Source: Clostridium sp. KNHs214 (GTDB lineage: Bacteria; Bacillota; Clostridia; Clostridiales; Clostridiaceae). From it: a stretch of DNA of 64,000 nt. This document shows positions 34,833 to 44,405 of the stretch, piece after piece. The DNA is taken from NCBI RefSeq assembly GCF_000744935.1, contig NZ_JQMW01000004.1:22869-86868 (forward strand). Direction: 5' to 3'. How positions within the stretch are numbered: position 1 is the first letter of the stretch; each line of letters starts with the position of its first letter. The notes under the pieces were generated by a model. It did no database searches. It was not told the origin of the DNA and saw nothing but the letters and a program-made list of their open reading frames with translations. A program made the translations under genes and the position numbers.

Positions 34833-34892
34833 AGCAAACATAAAATTCTAGTTTATGTCACTTTTTCTAAGGTCGTACCAGAAAAAAGTTAT
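34832..34892 (+). repeat. CL repeat copy 3, partial
   Basis: TAGCAAACATAAAATTC, GTTTATGTCAC, CCAGAAAAAAGTT; truncated on the right and diverged. Confidence 0.65.
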
Positions 34893-34907
34893 ATATTTAT
34901 GTCCATA

Positions 34908-35633
34908 TTAAATTTCTACTGCTAATGCATAAGCACTTCTTACTGCATCAATTACTTTTGCTGGTTTAAGTGAATCTCCAATGCAGTAGATTTCTTCTGC
35001 AATATGATTTTTAAGAGCCTTATAATACAGCTCATTTTCTGATTTGAATCCTAGCGCAAGCAATACAAAATCAGCATCTATTGAAACCTGTTTTGTTTCT
35101 GTTCCAGATGACTTTGCCAGTGGATTTTCTGTATTCTTAGGAAGTAATGGAGTCCAGCTCATATAAGGGTCTGGTAAGTATTTACTAGTCTTTTTTGCTG
35201 CAATAACCTTGCCATTCTCAAACTTTTCAACACGACAACCATTATATAAATTCACATTATCATTTAATCTTAAATAATTCAATAAATGTCCACGATTAGC
35301 TGTACATACACCTTCCATAAAATTATCTGCCATTTCTAATACATCTACTTTTTTATTATTTTCATAAGCTAATTTATATGCAGTTTCAACTCCTACAACA
35401 CCACCGCCTATAACTACTATCTTCTCTTTTCCATCTAAAATAGAAGCATCTACAAGGGCCTCGGTAGCCATTGCATAAGGAGTATTTTTTAAACCTTCAA
35501 ATGGTGGAACAATATCCCTTGTACCATTAGCAAATACCATTGCATCAAATTGATCTTTTATTAATTCCATATCTACCTTTGTATTAAACTTCTTAATCAA
35601 GCTGCAGCATTTCGTGGCTAACAGTTTCAACAT
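34908..35633 (-). pseudogene. Flavin oxidoreductase (2-enoate reductase-like), C-terminal fragment
   Basis: The frame encodes the last third of an old-yellow-enzyme-type FAD/NAD enzyme: KIVVIGGGVVGVETAYKLAY (second dinucleotide fold), VLLALGFKSENELY and IYCIGDSLKPAKVIDAVRSA. The TIM-barrel FMN domain, iron-sulfur cluster and first FAD fold are missing. The first dozen codons come from unrelated sequence that recurs at 51972. No ribosome site is visible. It is a 5'-truncated relic. Confidence 0.78.
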
Positions 35634-35719
35634 TTATACCTCTACAGTATAAATATCTTTTTTACCTACAACAATATGTGTTGTAGAATTTATTCTTAGT
35701 ACCACAACCCCGTTGATTT

Positions 35720-37927
35720 TTATTCAATATTAAACTTAACAGTTTTTATTGTGACCTCTCCATCCTTACTTACAGCAGTAATTCTCATCTCATGTTTGCC
35801 TTTAGCAGATATTTCCTTTCCGTCATAAAATCTACCATCTAACAGCATAACAACATGAGAATCCTTAAGATCCACACTTATAACTGGAGTTACAGCCTCA
35901 TTATAAGTCTTGTTGTCCTCTATTCCAGTAACAGTTATTACTGGCTTAGGATTAGTTATAGTAAACCCCTTTACCTTAACAGCTATGTTTCCAAAACCAT
36001 CAACAGCAGTAACCTTTAAGAAGTAAACACCAGGTTTTGATATTTCAGTATTGTTATTAAATGTATTTCCGTTAAGCTCCATATTTACTGCAGCAGTTTC
36101 ATTATTTATTGCTACTGATGGAGTTACTGGAGCAGTATAAGTCTTACCATGTTCAAATCCCTGGATAGTTATCATTGGAGCTGCTACTTTTGTTTTTATC
36201 TCTGTAATTGACTCTATAGATGGTGTACCACTATATAAATCCCTAGAACCTCTTATTTCAATAAAATCTCCAACCTTAGCATTATCTAAAATATTCTTGT
36301 TTTCTAATGGGTTAAAATACTTTGAAATAACCTGCTGAGGAATAATTATTGCACTTGGATCATTCCTGTAATCAGTGCTTGTCTTATTATCCGATAAAAT
36401 AAATACTTTTTCCTCACCAAACGCTGCATCTTTAGAAGTTAGGTATCCTTGAACAATTACCTTCTTGTTATCAGCATCATTATCCTTAGCTAAAAGAGCT
36501 TTTGCAGATTTTACTGATATAATATTTTCTGGCTTTGCAGCTGAAACATTATCTTTTTCAGTATATGCCTTTAAACATACATTAGTATTCTTGTAGATAT
36601 CTGTAAGGTCATTCCATTCATTACCGTCTCCACTTATGAAACTTTCACCAGCATTTGCTGTAGCTTTTGATGAATAACCTTCCCAAGGATACTCTATAGC
36701 AATAGGTTCAACCTCTCCAGGAGTAGTAACTTTAACTAATACCGCAAATCTTTTATCTTTTATAAGGTCTATAGGTTTGTCCACCTTTACAGTATGGTAT
36801 CCACCATATTCAAAGGTACCTTTCTTTATCTTTATAGCATTATTAAAACCATTTTTCTCATAATCAGGCTGCAAATATAGCTCATAAGTTGTATTTGGTC
36901 CTAAAGCGTAGAAACCAGCGGAAGTAAATTTTTCTTTTTCTGTTGAAGTAAATACATTAGCAAACCAAACGCTATTACTATCATTTACACCAGTAGTAGT
37001 AACAAAACCTAAAGGATCATATTGATATATTTTGTCATTTTCCTTTACAGGAGCACCCCTTAAAAATTGCGTTGACATGTACTTAGTTATATATTTATCA
37101 TAATATGATACATAAAAATAACCCTTATCTCCCCACTTTGGTCCCCAACTGTTTTGTGCTATAAAAGCACCGTTTCCAGGAGGAGTATTCACAAAATTTT
37201 CCTTTGAATAATTATCATCCCAACCAACAATAGTTACCTGGTGATTTAATGGACTACCAGCCCCAGTATAATCAGTATTCCAGTAAAATGATGCTTTTTC
37301 TTTATTGTACACCTTTGCTCTATCCTCTAAAGTTTCGTAAAAATGTAAGTAGCTATCTACAGCACCATTTTCCATTATAGCCTTTTTAAACATGTCGTTA
37401 TCTAGTGGATTTTGGCGTTCTGGTATAAAATTTATATTTTCTACACGCATTACAGGCTTGTTGCCATCACGTCTTACAACATCTTTAGGTTCCCCAGAAG
37501 CAGGAAAAGGAGCGTGATTTTCCAGTACAGGACCCTCTCCACGTAGGAAATAAGCAGCAGCCTCAAGCATAGTTCCTACATAATTTGGTCTATCATAAAG
37601 ATTATGAGTTGCAATATCTATCTCAGAAAAATCATATCTTTTATTTTCCTTCATTAGTATATTACTTTCTAATGAAGCAATAGCGGCAAAACTCCAGCAA
37701 CATAAAACATTCCCTTGATCTCTAACTGGATTCACCTTGTTTATTTCTCTCAAGTCAAATTTATCTGGATAGTTCTTAGCTTGGTTTTCTTTTTCTAAAA
37801 ATTGATACTTTGGTGGAGATTGTATTACCTTTTGTTCTTTCTCTTTAGCCAAAACTGCATTGCTAGGCATCAGCATTGCTGTAATTAAAACAGCACTAAT
37901 ACCCTTTGATAAGAATTTCCCCTTCAT
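35720..37927 (-). CDS. Secreted C1A papain-like peptidase with lectin-like and Ig-like domains
   Basis: A 735-residue exported protein. Signal peptide residues 1-27 (hydrophobic ISAVLITAMLMPSNAVLA). Peptidase C1A follows: NPVRDQGNVLCCWSFAAIAS (catalytic cysteine about 77), LNHQVTIVGWDD (histidine about 218) and AQNSWGPKWGDKGYFYVSYY (asparagine about 248). Residues 290-460 form the lectin-like domain usually attached to clostridial C1A enzymes; 470-590 look like an OB-type domain; the end has two related Ig-like repeats (TPSVAINNETAAVNM, TPVISVDLKD). It degrades extracellular or wall-associated protein. GGGGGTATATTTTT leads the ATG. Monocistronic. Confidence 0.92.
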   Translation of the reverse strand: MKGKFLSKGISAVLITAMLMPSNAVLAKEKEQKVIQSPPKYQFLEKENQAKNYPDKFDLREINKVNPVRDQGNVLCCWSFAAIASLESNILMKENKRYDFSEIDIATHNLYDRPNYVGTMLEAAAYFLRGEGPVLENHAPFPASGEPKDVVRRDGNKPVMRVENINFIPERQNPLDNDMFKKAIMENGAVDSYLHFYETLEDRAKVYNKEKASFYWNTDYTGAGSPLNHQVTIVGWDDNYSKENFVNTPPGNGAFIAQNSWGPKWGDKGYFYVSYYDKYITKYMSTQFLRGAPVKENDKIYQYDPLGFVTTTGVNDSNSVWFANVFTSTEKEKFTSAGFYALGPNTTYELYLQPDYEKNGFNNAIKIKKGTFEYGGYHTVKVDKPIDLIKDKRFAVLVKVTTPGEVEPIAIEYPWEGYSSKATANAGESFISGDGNEWNDLTDIYKNTNVCLKAYTEKDNVSAAKPENIISVKSAKALLAKDNDADNKKVIVQGYLTSKDAAFGEEKVFILSDNKTSTDYRNDPSAIIIPQQVISKYFNPLENKNILDNAKVGDFIEIRGSRDLYSGTPSIESITEIKTKVAAPMITIQGFEHGKTYTAPVTPSVAINNETAAVNMELNGNTFNNNTEISKPGVYFLKVTAVDGFGNIAVKVKGFTITNPKPVITVTGIEDNKTYNEAVTPVISVDLKDSHVVMLLDGRFYDGKEISAKGKHEMRITAVSKDGEVTIKTVKFNIE

Positions 37928-38146
37928 AAAAATATACCCCCTTATATCCTTTACGATTTAATGCGATATTATGACCTCCCTCCTTTGTAGATTTATAATT
38001 GTTCTTAAGAAACTTTTACGGAATATAATGTAATATAGTATATATCTTACCATTATAGTATTTTATTAACAATGGGTTGCAAAAAAAAAGTCTACAATAA
38101 CAAAAATTCACTACTGACTTTTTTCACTTTAGGGATGAAATCTGAA

Positions 38147-38239
38147 TAACAAGCATAAACTTCCAGCTTATGTCACAGTTCCTGAGGTACTGACAGAAAA
38201 AGACTGTAGTGAAGCGGAAGACTTTTTCCTAATTTCTAA
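38147..38239 (+). repeat. CL repeat copy 4, full length but diverged
   Basis: AGCATAAACTTCCAGC at the left, ACAGAAAAAGACTG in the middle, CTTTTTCCTAATTTCTA at the end. It touches the stop codon of the GNAT gene at 38240. Confidence 0.75.
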
Positions 38240-38737
38240 CTATAGCACCATCTTATATATCTTTGATTCAAATGTAGCGCTACCGTCTGCCTTGGTGAAA
38301 ACACTATTATGATGAAATTTTAGACCATTCTTTTCCATCACTTTTATCGATTGTGGATTTTCTATTGCTGCTTCTCCAACAATGGTTTTAATGCCATTTT
38401 CCTGCGCTAATCGAATCAGAGCCTGAAGTAATTCGGTAGCGTAACCATTTCCCCAAGCCTCGGGTTCTAAACAATATCCAAATCCCCATTCATCTTCTAA
38501 TCCTTCTGATCCAATTCCGCATGTTCCAATAATATTCTCCGTATCCTTCCTAATAATTACAAATGAATAATCTGAATCACTATTACTGTCAGGAAGCATG
38601 TTCCTTATATCTTCAACATTTTTATACAAAGAATCCCACAGATACTTATTTACTCTCGGATTGCCCCATATGCGAAAAATCTCCTCTGCATCCTCTTTGT
38701 TCATATTTCGTAAAACTAACCTTTCTGTCTCTAACAT
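38240..38737 (-). CDS. GNAT acetyltransferase, RimJ/RimL type
   Basis: A 165-residue acetyltransferase starting LETERLVLRNMNKEDAEEIF, with GFGYCLEPEAWGNGYATELL (acetyl-CoA loop about residues 94-100) and NPQSIKVMEKNGLKFHHNS, the standard RimJ/RimL plan. Members acetylate ribosomal protein N-termini or small molecules. AACCTCCC on the complementary strand gives a good leader. CL copy 4 lies exactly at its 3' end and has supplied the last bases after the stop. Confidence 0.88.
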   Translation of the reverse strand: MLETERLVLRNMNKEDAEEIFRIWGNPRVNKYLWDSLYKNVEDIRNMLPDSNSDSDYSFVIIRKDTENIIGTCGIGSEGLEDEWGFGYCLEPEAWGNGYATELLQALIRLAQENGIKTIVGEAAIENPQSIKVMEKNGLKFHHNSVFTKADGSATFESKIYKMVL

Positions 38738-38781
38738 ATTAACCTCCCAAAATAAAATTTATCCTCTATAAAGACATTTAT

Positions 38782-39626
38782 TTAAAGTTCAGCATGCTCC
38801 AATAATCTTCTTTTTTTCTTTACAATGATTATTTCTATAACACCTGTAATAAACAACAATACATAGCTTAATATCATTACACACCCAACATCTAGTGCGT
38901 ATCTAAATATATAAAACCATGAACTTCCTAGTATACTAGTAATATAAATTAATGATAAAATAGGCAACATAAAATTTAATGTTGAAATATATATTTCTTT
39001 ATATATTCCTCATATGATAATCCTGAAACTTTCTCTATTATTAACCCAAGTATCTGATAGTTTTCATTAGAATAGTTATAATTAATCCCAATCGGATCTT
39101 TTGTCTCAACATTTCTCAATTCTTCAATATAATCCTTAGTATTATCTAAATCATTCTTAGATACATATTTAATAGCTGAAAATCTACTTAATCCACTAGT
39201 ATGATTTAATAAATTTATTACTTTAATTTCACTAGCAGCTCTAATATTTTCTAACTTAAACCACGGCAAATAATTTTGAACTGTAGAATTCAAATCTATT
39301 TTGCCTTGCTTAACCAATTGCATTATAGCCAGTGCTGTAAAAGATTTAGTTGTAGATCCTATAATTAATGGCGTATCATTTTTTAATACTCTCTTATTTT
39401 CCACGTCTCTATACCCAAAACTTTTCATATATAAAACTTTATCCTTACTAATTATACTTACTCCAAGTCCCGGCGCATTTGATGCATTAAACTTTTCATT
39501 AATATATTTATCTATTTTTTTCAAATCCAAATTATCATATGCCAATGCCTCCCTAGTTGAAATTACACAACAAAGTATAATTATAGAAAACACTATTATG
39601 CTTATGATATTTAAAAATTTTTTCAT
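38782..39626 (-). pseudogene. Serine hydrolase (beta-lactamase family) with internal deletion
   Basis: The N-terminal 216 residues hold a signal peptide and the class C/DD-peptidase motifs STTKSFTALAIM (SxxK, about residue 93) and YNYSNENYQ (YxN, about 183). The frame stops, and a second frame five bases on encodes 62 residues of two membrane helices and a basic tail, the usual C-terminus of the same family. About 150-200 residues between, with the final KTG-type motif, are missing. TAAGGGGCTTAGC leads the ATG. Confidence 0.75.
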
Positions 39627-39659
39627 GCTAAGCCCCTTATTAAACTATTAGCTATACCT

Positions 39660-40134
39660 CTAATTTTTTATAATAGCCATATTATATGGATACATACCCT
39701 TACCTAAATTAATTCTTCCAATTAATTTCTTTGAATCTATATCTATCACTACAATAACATTATTTCCAGTATCTGATATGAACAAATAAAAATCCTTAAG
39801 CACCATAGTCGATGGTCCTTTAAATCTTTCTAATTCTCCTATAATTTCATCTTTTTTAGTATCTATTATAGTTATTTTTTCTCCCATCTGATCCCAAAAA
39901 CTATTTTTATCTCTATTGGTTATATAGGCAATATCATTTTTATCAATAACTATATTTGATGGTAAACAATTTAGCCTTATATCTTTCAAATGTTTTCCAT
40001 CAATACTTTTAAATTCCTGAATTTTTCGTTTCACTTAAACTGCCTATAAACACGTCATTATTTTTAATCCTAGTCATTTCTTTAATATCATATTTTATTG
40101 CATTGTTTTGAATAGAGTCTACTTGCAGATACAT
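39660..40134 (-). pseudogene. Beta-propeller (YVTN-type) protein fragment, frameshifted
   Basis: An ATG at 40134 starts MYLQVDSIQNNAIKYDIKEM in one frame; the continuing frame from about 40034 has blade-like repeats (NCLPSNIVIDKNDIAYITN, ITIIDTKKDEIIGELE, VIVVIDIDSKKLIGRINLG). Only two or three blades remain, and no export signal is seen. It is likely a decayed part of a longer propeller protein. Confidence 0.5.
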
Positions 40135-40218
40135 TAAATTTAATGCTAAATTAAATTATGTTTTCCAATAATCTCCTTATTTATTCTATACTTCATTATA
40201 CATTTACTCCAATCAGAA

Positions 40219-40307
40219 AGCAAACATAAATTTCCAGTTCATATCATAACCCCTAGATTAATGCCAAAAAAGGTTGTAGCAGAGCGGAAAGCTTTTTCTG
40301 GTTACTA
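40219..40307 (+). repeat. CL repeat copy 5, full length
   Basis: AGCAAACATAAATTTCCAG, GTTGTAGCAGAGCGGAAAGC, CTTTTTCTGGTTACTA. It lies in the gap below the last ABC exporter gene. Confidence 0.8.
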
Positions 40308-40396
40308 CCTCTAATATCTGATATTGGAGATATATTGTTTTTTTATTTCTGTTCTCTGGATTTTATAATCTCCCCTCATATATACTCTATTAATTA

Positions 40397-42055
40397 TTAC
40401 TCAGTTGTAGCAATTTCTGCATTTGCCAAACTATTATACTCCGACGTTTCGCTTATCGCACTAAATTCTCCATTTTTAATCACTTGCCCATCTTCCATAA
40501 GTATTATTTCTTCAAATTTTTCTAACTCTTCTTTTATATCATGAGTTATCATAATAATAGTTTTATCTTCCAGTTTCAATAGCTCATTCATTAGAGTTTT
40601 TGCAAGTTTCTTATCTACTCCAGTAAAAGGCTCATCTAATAGAAGAATAGATGGCTCTTGTATAAGTTTTCTAAAGATAGCAACAATCTTTTTTTCTCCA
40701 CCACTTAGCTTATTACAATTTTTACTTTTAGCAATTGTATTATATATACATTTGTCTATACTGTTTTTTATCCTGTCTATTCCTATCATTGAATAAGAGT
40801 TATATACAGTAATATTATTTTCAAATCCATCAGAAAAAATATATTCATTCTGATCTAAATATGCTAAAACATCACTTGTATCAATCTTACTTATATCCAA
40901 TCCATCTATATAAATATTTCCTGATTCTATTTTATTAATACCTGCTAAACTTTTTAACACAGTTGATTTTCCAGAGCCACTACTTCCGATAAGTGCATAT
41001 TTTTTTCCCTTCTCAAACTTAAATGAAAAATCCTTTACTTCAAATTCATCAAAATTAATATTCATATTTTTTATTTCTATATTGGATTTTAATTCTTTTA
41101 CCCTCTCACAATGGGTTGTTCCTTTCTCACTATCAAGAAGATTCTCCAATTTTGCCCTTACATCTTTCGATGCATTCAACCCGTTTATAGCTTTCATTAA
41201 CATTTGCATAGGAGCTATATATGAGTATATATAGCCTAATGATGCTACTGCAGCTCCTATTGTAATTTTTCCTTTAATGCAAAGATATGCTGCTAATACT
41301 ACAGAAAAAAAATTTATCAAATATGTAGAACCACCGTTTATAATTATAGCAATTGTTCTCGTTCGTCCGTATTTATATTCAATATCAGCCATTTCCCGCA
41401 ACTTTTTATCATGTTCTAATTCTAGATGCTTTCTCGTTCTGTTATTAAACAATCTAATTCCTTGAAGTAAATCAGTAAATTTTAATGTATATAATTCTGT
41501 TTTTTTAAGTTCTTCATATTTCTCTTCTGCTAATTTTTTTGAAGTAAACCGAGGGAAAATTGTTATACTTATGACTGATATCACCGAAAGCAACACTGCA
41601 ATTCTCCAGTCAAAAAATAGTATTATAGTAATGCTATAAATAATAATCATGTTAACAGCCTTAATAATGCTCACTATCCCTGAAAGATAGTCATCATCAA
41701 TGGAAGCTATATCATTATTGAATATTGATATATACTCCGGAACTGATTTTTCTATGAATTTTTTATTACTGTAGAATGTCATTGCCCTAAATAAGTCTTT
41801 TTTCAATATTCTTCTAAACTCAATGCTTCCTCTACTTGTTATTAAATAACCAAAGTAAGATAAGGCAGCTATAACAATTAAACTAAGCATATATAAAAAT
41901 ATATAATATCCTATGTTTAATTCATGCTTTTGCTCAATTGTATCAAATAAATTTCTTTGAATAACCGGTAAAAATGAAAGTATTATTATCAATAAAGCAT
42001 CTATTGCAATTTGGGCAATAAGATATTTCTTCACTTTCATTATATATTTTTTCAT
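40397..42055 (-). CDS. ABC exporter half-transporter (TMD-NBD), decayed peptide cluster
   Basis: A 552-residue fusion of six membrane helices (residues 1-300) and an ATPase with Walker A LIGSSGSGKSTVLK (about 360), signature LSGGEKKIVAIF (about 455) and Walker B SILLLDEPFTGVD (about 478). It lacks a C39 peptidase domain. It is the last gene of a minus-strand run and is paralogous to the gene at 42096, with which it probably forms a heterodimer exporting a peptide. GGAGAATGATATT leads the ATG. Confidence 0.9.
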   Translation of the reverse strand: MKKYIMKVKKYLIAQIAIDALLIIILSFLPVIQRNLFDTIEQKHELNIGYYIFLYMLSLIVIAALSYFGYLITSRGSIEFRRILKKDLFRAMTFYSNKKFIEKSVPEYISIFNNDIASIDDDYLSGIVSIIKAVNMIIIYSITIILFFDWRIAVLLSVISVISITIFPRFTSKKLAEEKYEELKKTELYTLKFTDLLQGIRLFNNRTRKHLELEHDKKLREMADIEYKYGRTRTIAIIINGGSTYLINFFSVVLAAYLCIKGKITIGAAVASLGYIYSYIAPMQMLMKAINGLNASKDVRAKLENLLDSEKGTTHCERVKELKSNIEIKNMNINFDEFEVKDFSFKFEKGKKYALIGSSGSGKSTVLKSLAGINKIESGNIYIDGLDISKIDTSDVLAYLDQNEYIFSDGFENNITVYNSYSMIGIDRIKNSIDKCIYNTIAKSKNCNKLSGGEKKIVAIFRKLIQEPSILLLDEPFTGVDKKLAKTLMNELLKLEDKTIIMITHDIKEELEKFEEIILMEDGQVIKNGEFSAISETSEYNSLANAEIATTE

Positions 42056-42095
42056 AATATCATTCTCCTCAGCTTAAGCTTGCATAAAAACATAT

Positions 42096-43682
42096 TTAAC
42101 AATATTTTTTATTTAAAATTTTTCCTTTATCCAAGGTTAAGACCTCATCAAATTCCTCTAAATTATCAACCATTTTATGCGTTATCATTATAATTGTTTT
42201 ATTTGTTTTTAATATATATTCTTTAAGTCTATTCATAGTCTGATTATCTACACCTGCAAATATCTCATCAAATATACATATTTCTTTATCCTCAAGATAA
42301 CTTCTAATAAATTTAATGCACCCTTTTTGTCCACCACTCAGCGTTGATGAATTAGGGTTATTTTTAATTACTTCAAAAAACTCTTCTTTGAGACAGTTCT
42401 TAACCTCCTGTAACCCTTTATCAGAATATGAAGAAAAACATGTAATATTATTATAGAAATTATCCTGGAATATATGCTCTTCTTGACTAATATAGCTAAT
42501 AATCGGACTTATATCTATATCCTTTATATCTATTCCATCAATTAATATCTCACCTTCAGAAGTTACTTTCTCTTTAATTAATGCTCTCATCAAGCTACTC
42601 TTTCCTGAACCACTACCGCCTACTATGGCATACTTTTTTCCTTTAATAAAATTATAAGATATATTTTCCATACAAAAATCATCATATCTTATACTTACAT
42701 TTTTAAATTCAATTCCTTTATTAAATGATTTCTTTTCAACCACTCCAACTGATTCGACTTTCATCATATCCCTTATTTTTTCTTTGACTCCTTTGCTTGC
42801 TTTATACCCATTTACAGCATAGATAAAGGTTTCAATTGGCTCTTCAAATAAAGTTATAAATCCAATAGATGCAACAGCTGTTCCAATTGTTATTTCTCCA
42901 CTATACATCATAACTGAAGCCATAATAATTACAATTCCGTTAATTAAGTATGTGGCCGTTGAGTTCATTGCGTTTGCAATTGCAACCACATGTTTATACA
43001 AAAACTCCACTTTGGCGTTGACTTTTATAGTATCATTAAGAATTCTATTAAAACTTTCTCTAGTATTACTGTTGATGAGCTTAAATCCGTACAGTAAATC
43101 TAGTATTTTTGCATTACATCTCCCAGTATCATCTAAATAGTCCTTATTTCCCCTTGATAATTTTTCTTGAGTTATTTTAGGAAGCACCAAGGCTGAAAAA
43201 AGTGCTAAAAATAAAGCTATTATTGCCATTTTCCAATTGACAAATACAAACATTATTACTCCATAAATAATAAACATATTAATTGATTTTATTATATCAA
43301 CTACAGAATTCAAATATGAATTAGCTAATACCTTTATATCATTTCCTTGTATGGATATATACTCACCTAACTGTTTTGAATGAAATTTTTCACTATTATA
43401 TCTTGTAATAATTGAAAAAAAGTCACTTCTCATTTCTTTTCCAACCTTTACCCTGCCTTTTATACTAAATATCATTGTTACATATGAAAAAAGTATAATT
43501 GCTCCTATACATATAGCCATAGCCAACAGGTAACTCCAAATCTTAACCTTTTCTTTTGAACCTATTGAATCAAACAGTATCTTTTGAATATAAATAAGCA
43601 TGGAACTAGATGCAGTTATTAGTCCATCAGCTACTATGCTTATAATTAAATCTGTTCTTATACTTTTAAAATATTTTCTCAT
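42096..43682 (-). CDS. ABC exporter half-transporter (TMD-NBD), partner
   Basis: A 528-residue TMD-NBD protein: helices to about residue 295, Walker A VGGSGSGKSSLMRAL (about 345), signature LSGGQKGCIKFIR (about 440), D-loop EIFAGVD. Walker B is EICIFDEIFAG, in which the usual proline after the catalytic glutamate is isoleucine. With the gene 40 bases downstream it forms a likely heterodimer. It follows a collapsed radical SAM gene, so its native peptide partner is probably lost. TTAGGAGAAAAGTATT leads the ATG. Confidence 0.9.
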   Translation of the reverse strand: MRKYFKSIRTDLIISIVADGLITASSSMLIYIQKILFDSIGSKEKVKIWSYLLAMAICIGAIILFSYVTMIFSIKGRVKVGKEMRSDFFSIITRYNSEKFHSKQLGEYISIQGNDIKVLANSYLNSVVDIIKSINMFIIYGVIMFVFVNWKMAIIALFLALFSALVLPKITQEKLSRGNKDYLDDTGRCNAKILDLLYGFKLINSNTRESFNRILNDTIKVNAKVEFLYKHVVAIANAMNSTATYLINGIVIIMASVMMYSGEITIGTAVASIGFITLFEEPIETFIYAVNGYKASKGVKEKIRDMMKVESVGVVEKKSFNKGIEFKNVSIRYDDFCMENISYNFIKGKKYAIVGGSGSGKSSLMRALIKEKVTSEGEILIDGIDIKDIDISPIISYISQEEHIFQDNFYNNITCFSSYSDKGLQEVKNCLKEEFFEVIKNNPNSSTLSGGQKGCIKFIRSYLEDKEICIFDEIFAGVDNQTMNRLKEYILKTNKTIIMITHKMVDNLEEFDEVLTLDKGKILNKKYC

Positions 43683-43694
43683 AATACTTTTCTC

Positions 43695-44139
43695 CTAATC
43701 CATTATGGATGTGTACACATCTTTAGTAATAGCTGTCCAATCACATGTTTTGCTATTTTTCCCAGAAGCAACCCGATAAAACTTTACAGCATACTGAGGA
43801 CGTATACTGCACTAATCTTTCATGTTACATGTCCAACAAACTTCTGTATCTCCCCACTTGAAATTTCTTAACTTCCTTACTCTCTCAGATTCATTCCATA
43901 TATTTTTCATTTTTTCATCATTTAGCTTCAATAGCATTTCCCCCATATACAAAATAGTTCCATAATTTATTAAAAATTTATAAATAACACCATCTAAGTA
44001 TATCATACGACAATAAATAAAAACAATAACATTTATAGAACTATTTATCAGAAACTTCTCTATTTTTCAATAATACCTGACATTAAGTGTTTTCTAAGCC
44101 TACGATGCCTACACTAGGATTGATGACAAGCTTTTTCAT
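43695..44139 (-). pseudogene. Collapsed radical SAM/SPASM peptide maturase
   Basis: An ATG at 44139 starts KKLVINPSVGIVGLENT, like the PqqD-type recognition end of peptide maturases, then hits in-frame TAA and TAG. The lower part (from about 44006) reads RKLRNFKWGDTEVCWTCNMK, D, in-frame TAG, CSIRPQYAVKFYRVASGK and ends ITKDVYTSIMD-stop: a SPASM-like C-terminus with one nonsense codon where tyrosine is common (KDYC). The whole radical SAM barrel is missing. Confidence 0.55.
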
Positions 44140-44168
44140 TTGCTATTTTTTAAAAGTGTATTTTAAAT

Positions 44169-44210
44169 AAAAAAAGCCAGTCAAAGCGATAAACTCACTC
44201 CAACTGGTTC
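44169..44210 (-). terminator. Terminator between the two peptide-export units
   Basis: On the minus strand ACCAGT and ACTGGCT flank a loop and are followed by TTTTTT. It separates the exporter at 44406 from the decayed unit below. Confidence 0.65.
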
Positions 44211-44271
44211 CACTAAAATCTTTTATTCAATTATAACACTTTACCATAAACTTACAACCAAAATGATGAAA

Positions 44272-44316
44272 AGCCACTATACTCAAGATTAAAGTGCCTG
44301 TGTATAGTGGTATTTT
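44272..44316. terminator. Hairpin between export units
   Basis: CCACTATAC (44274-44282) pairs perfectly with GTATAGTGG (44302-44310). It lies just upstream of the terminator at 44169 in transcription order and may act with it. Confidence 0.55.
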
Positions 44317-44405
44317 GTCCACGCTGAAATATTCATTTCCCTTTATATCTAAAATTTTTATATTTATTTTTGTAATCTAATTATGCATATATTTTTGTAA
44401 ATCTC

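Noticed and set aside
43808..43815. In-frame TAG as pyrrolysine or recoding
   Set aside because: The same gene has other in-frame stops and lacks its catalytic domain; no recoding signal or pyl genes are visible. Simple decay explains it.
43812..44006. 64-residue ORF as a second RiPP precursor
   Set aside because: The protein-like sequence continues in frame beyond the TAG and has SPASM-like cysteines, so it is better read as the end of a maturase gene.
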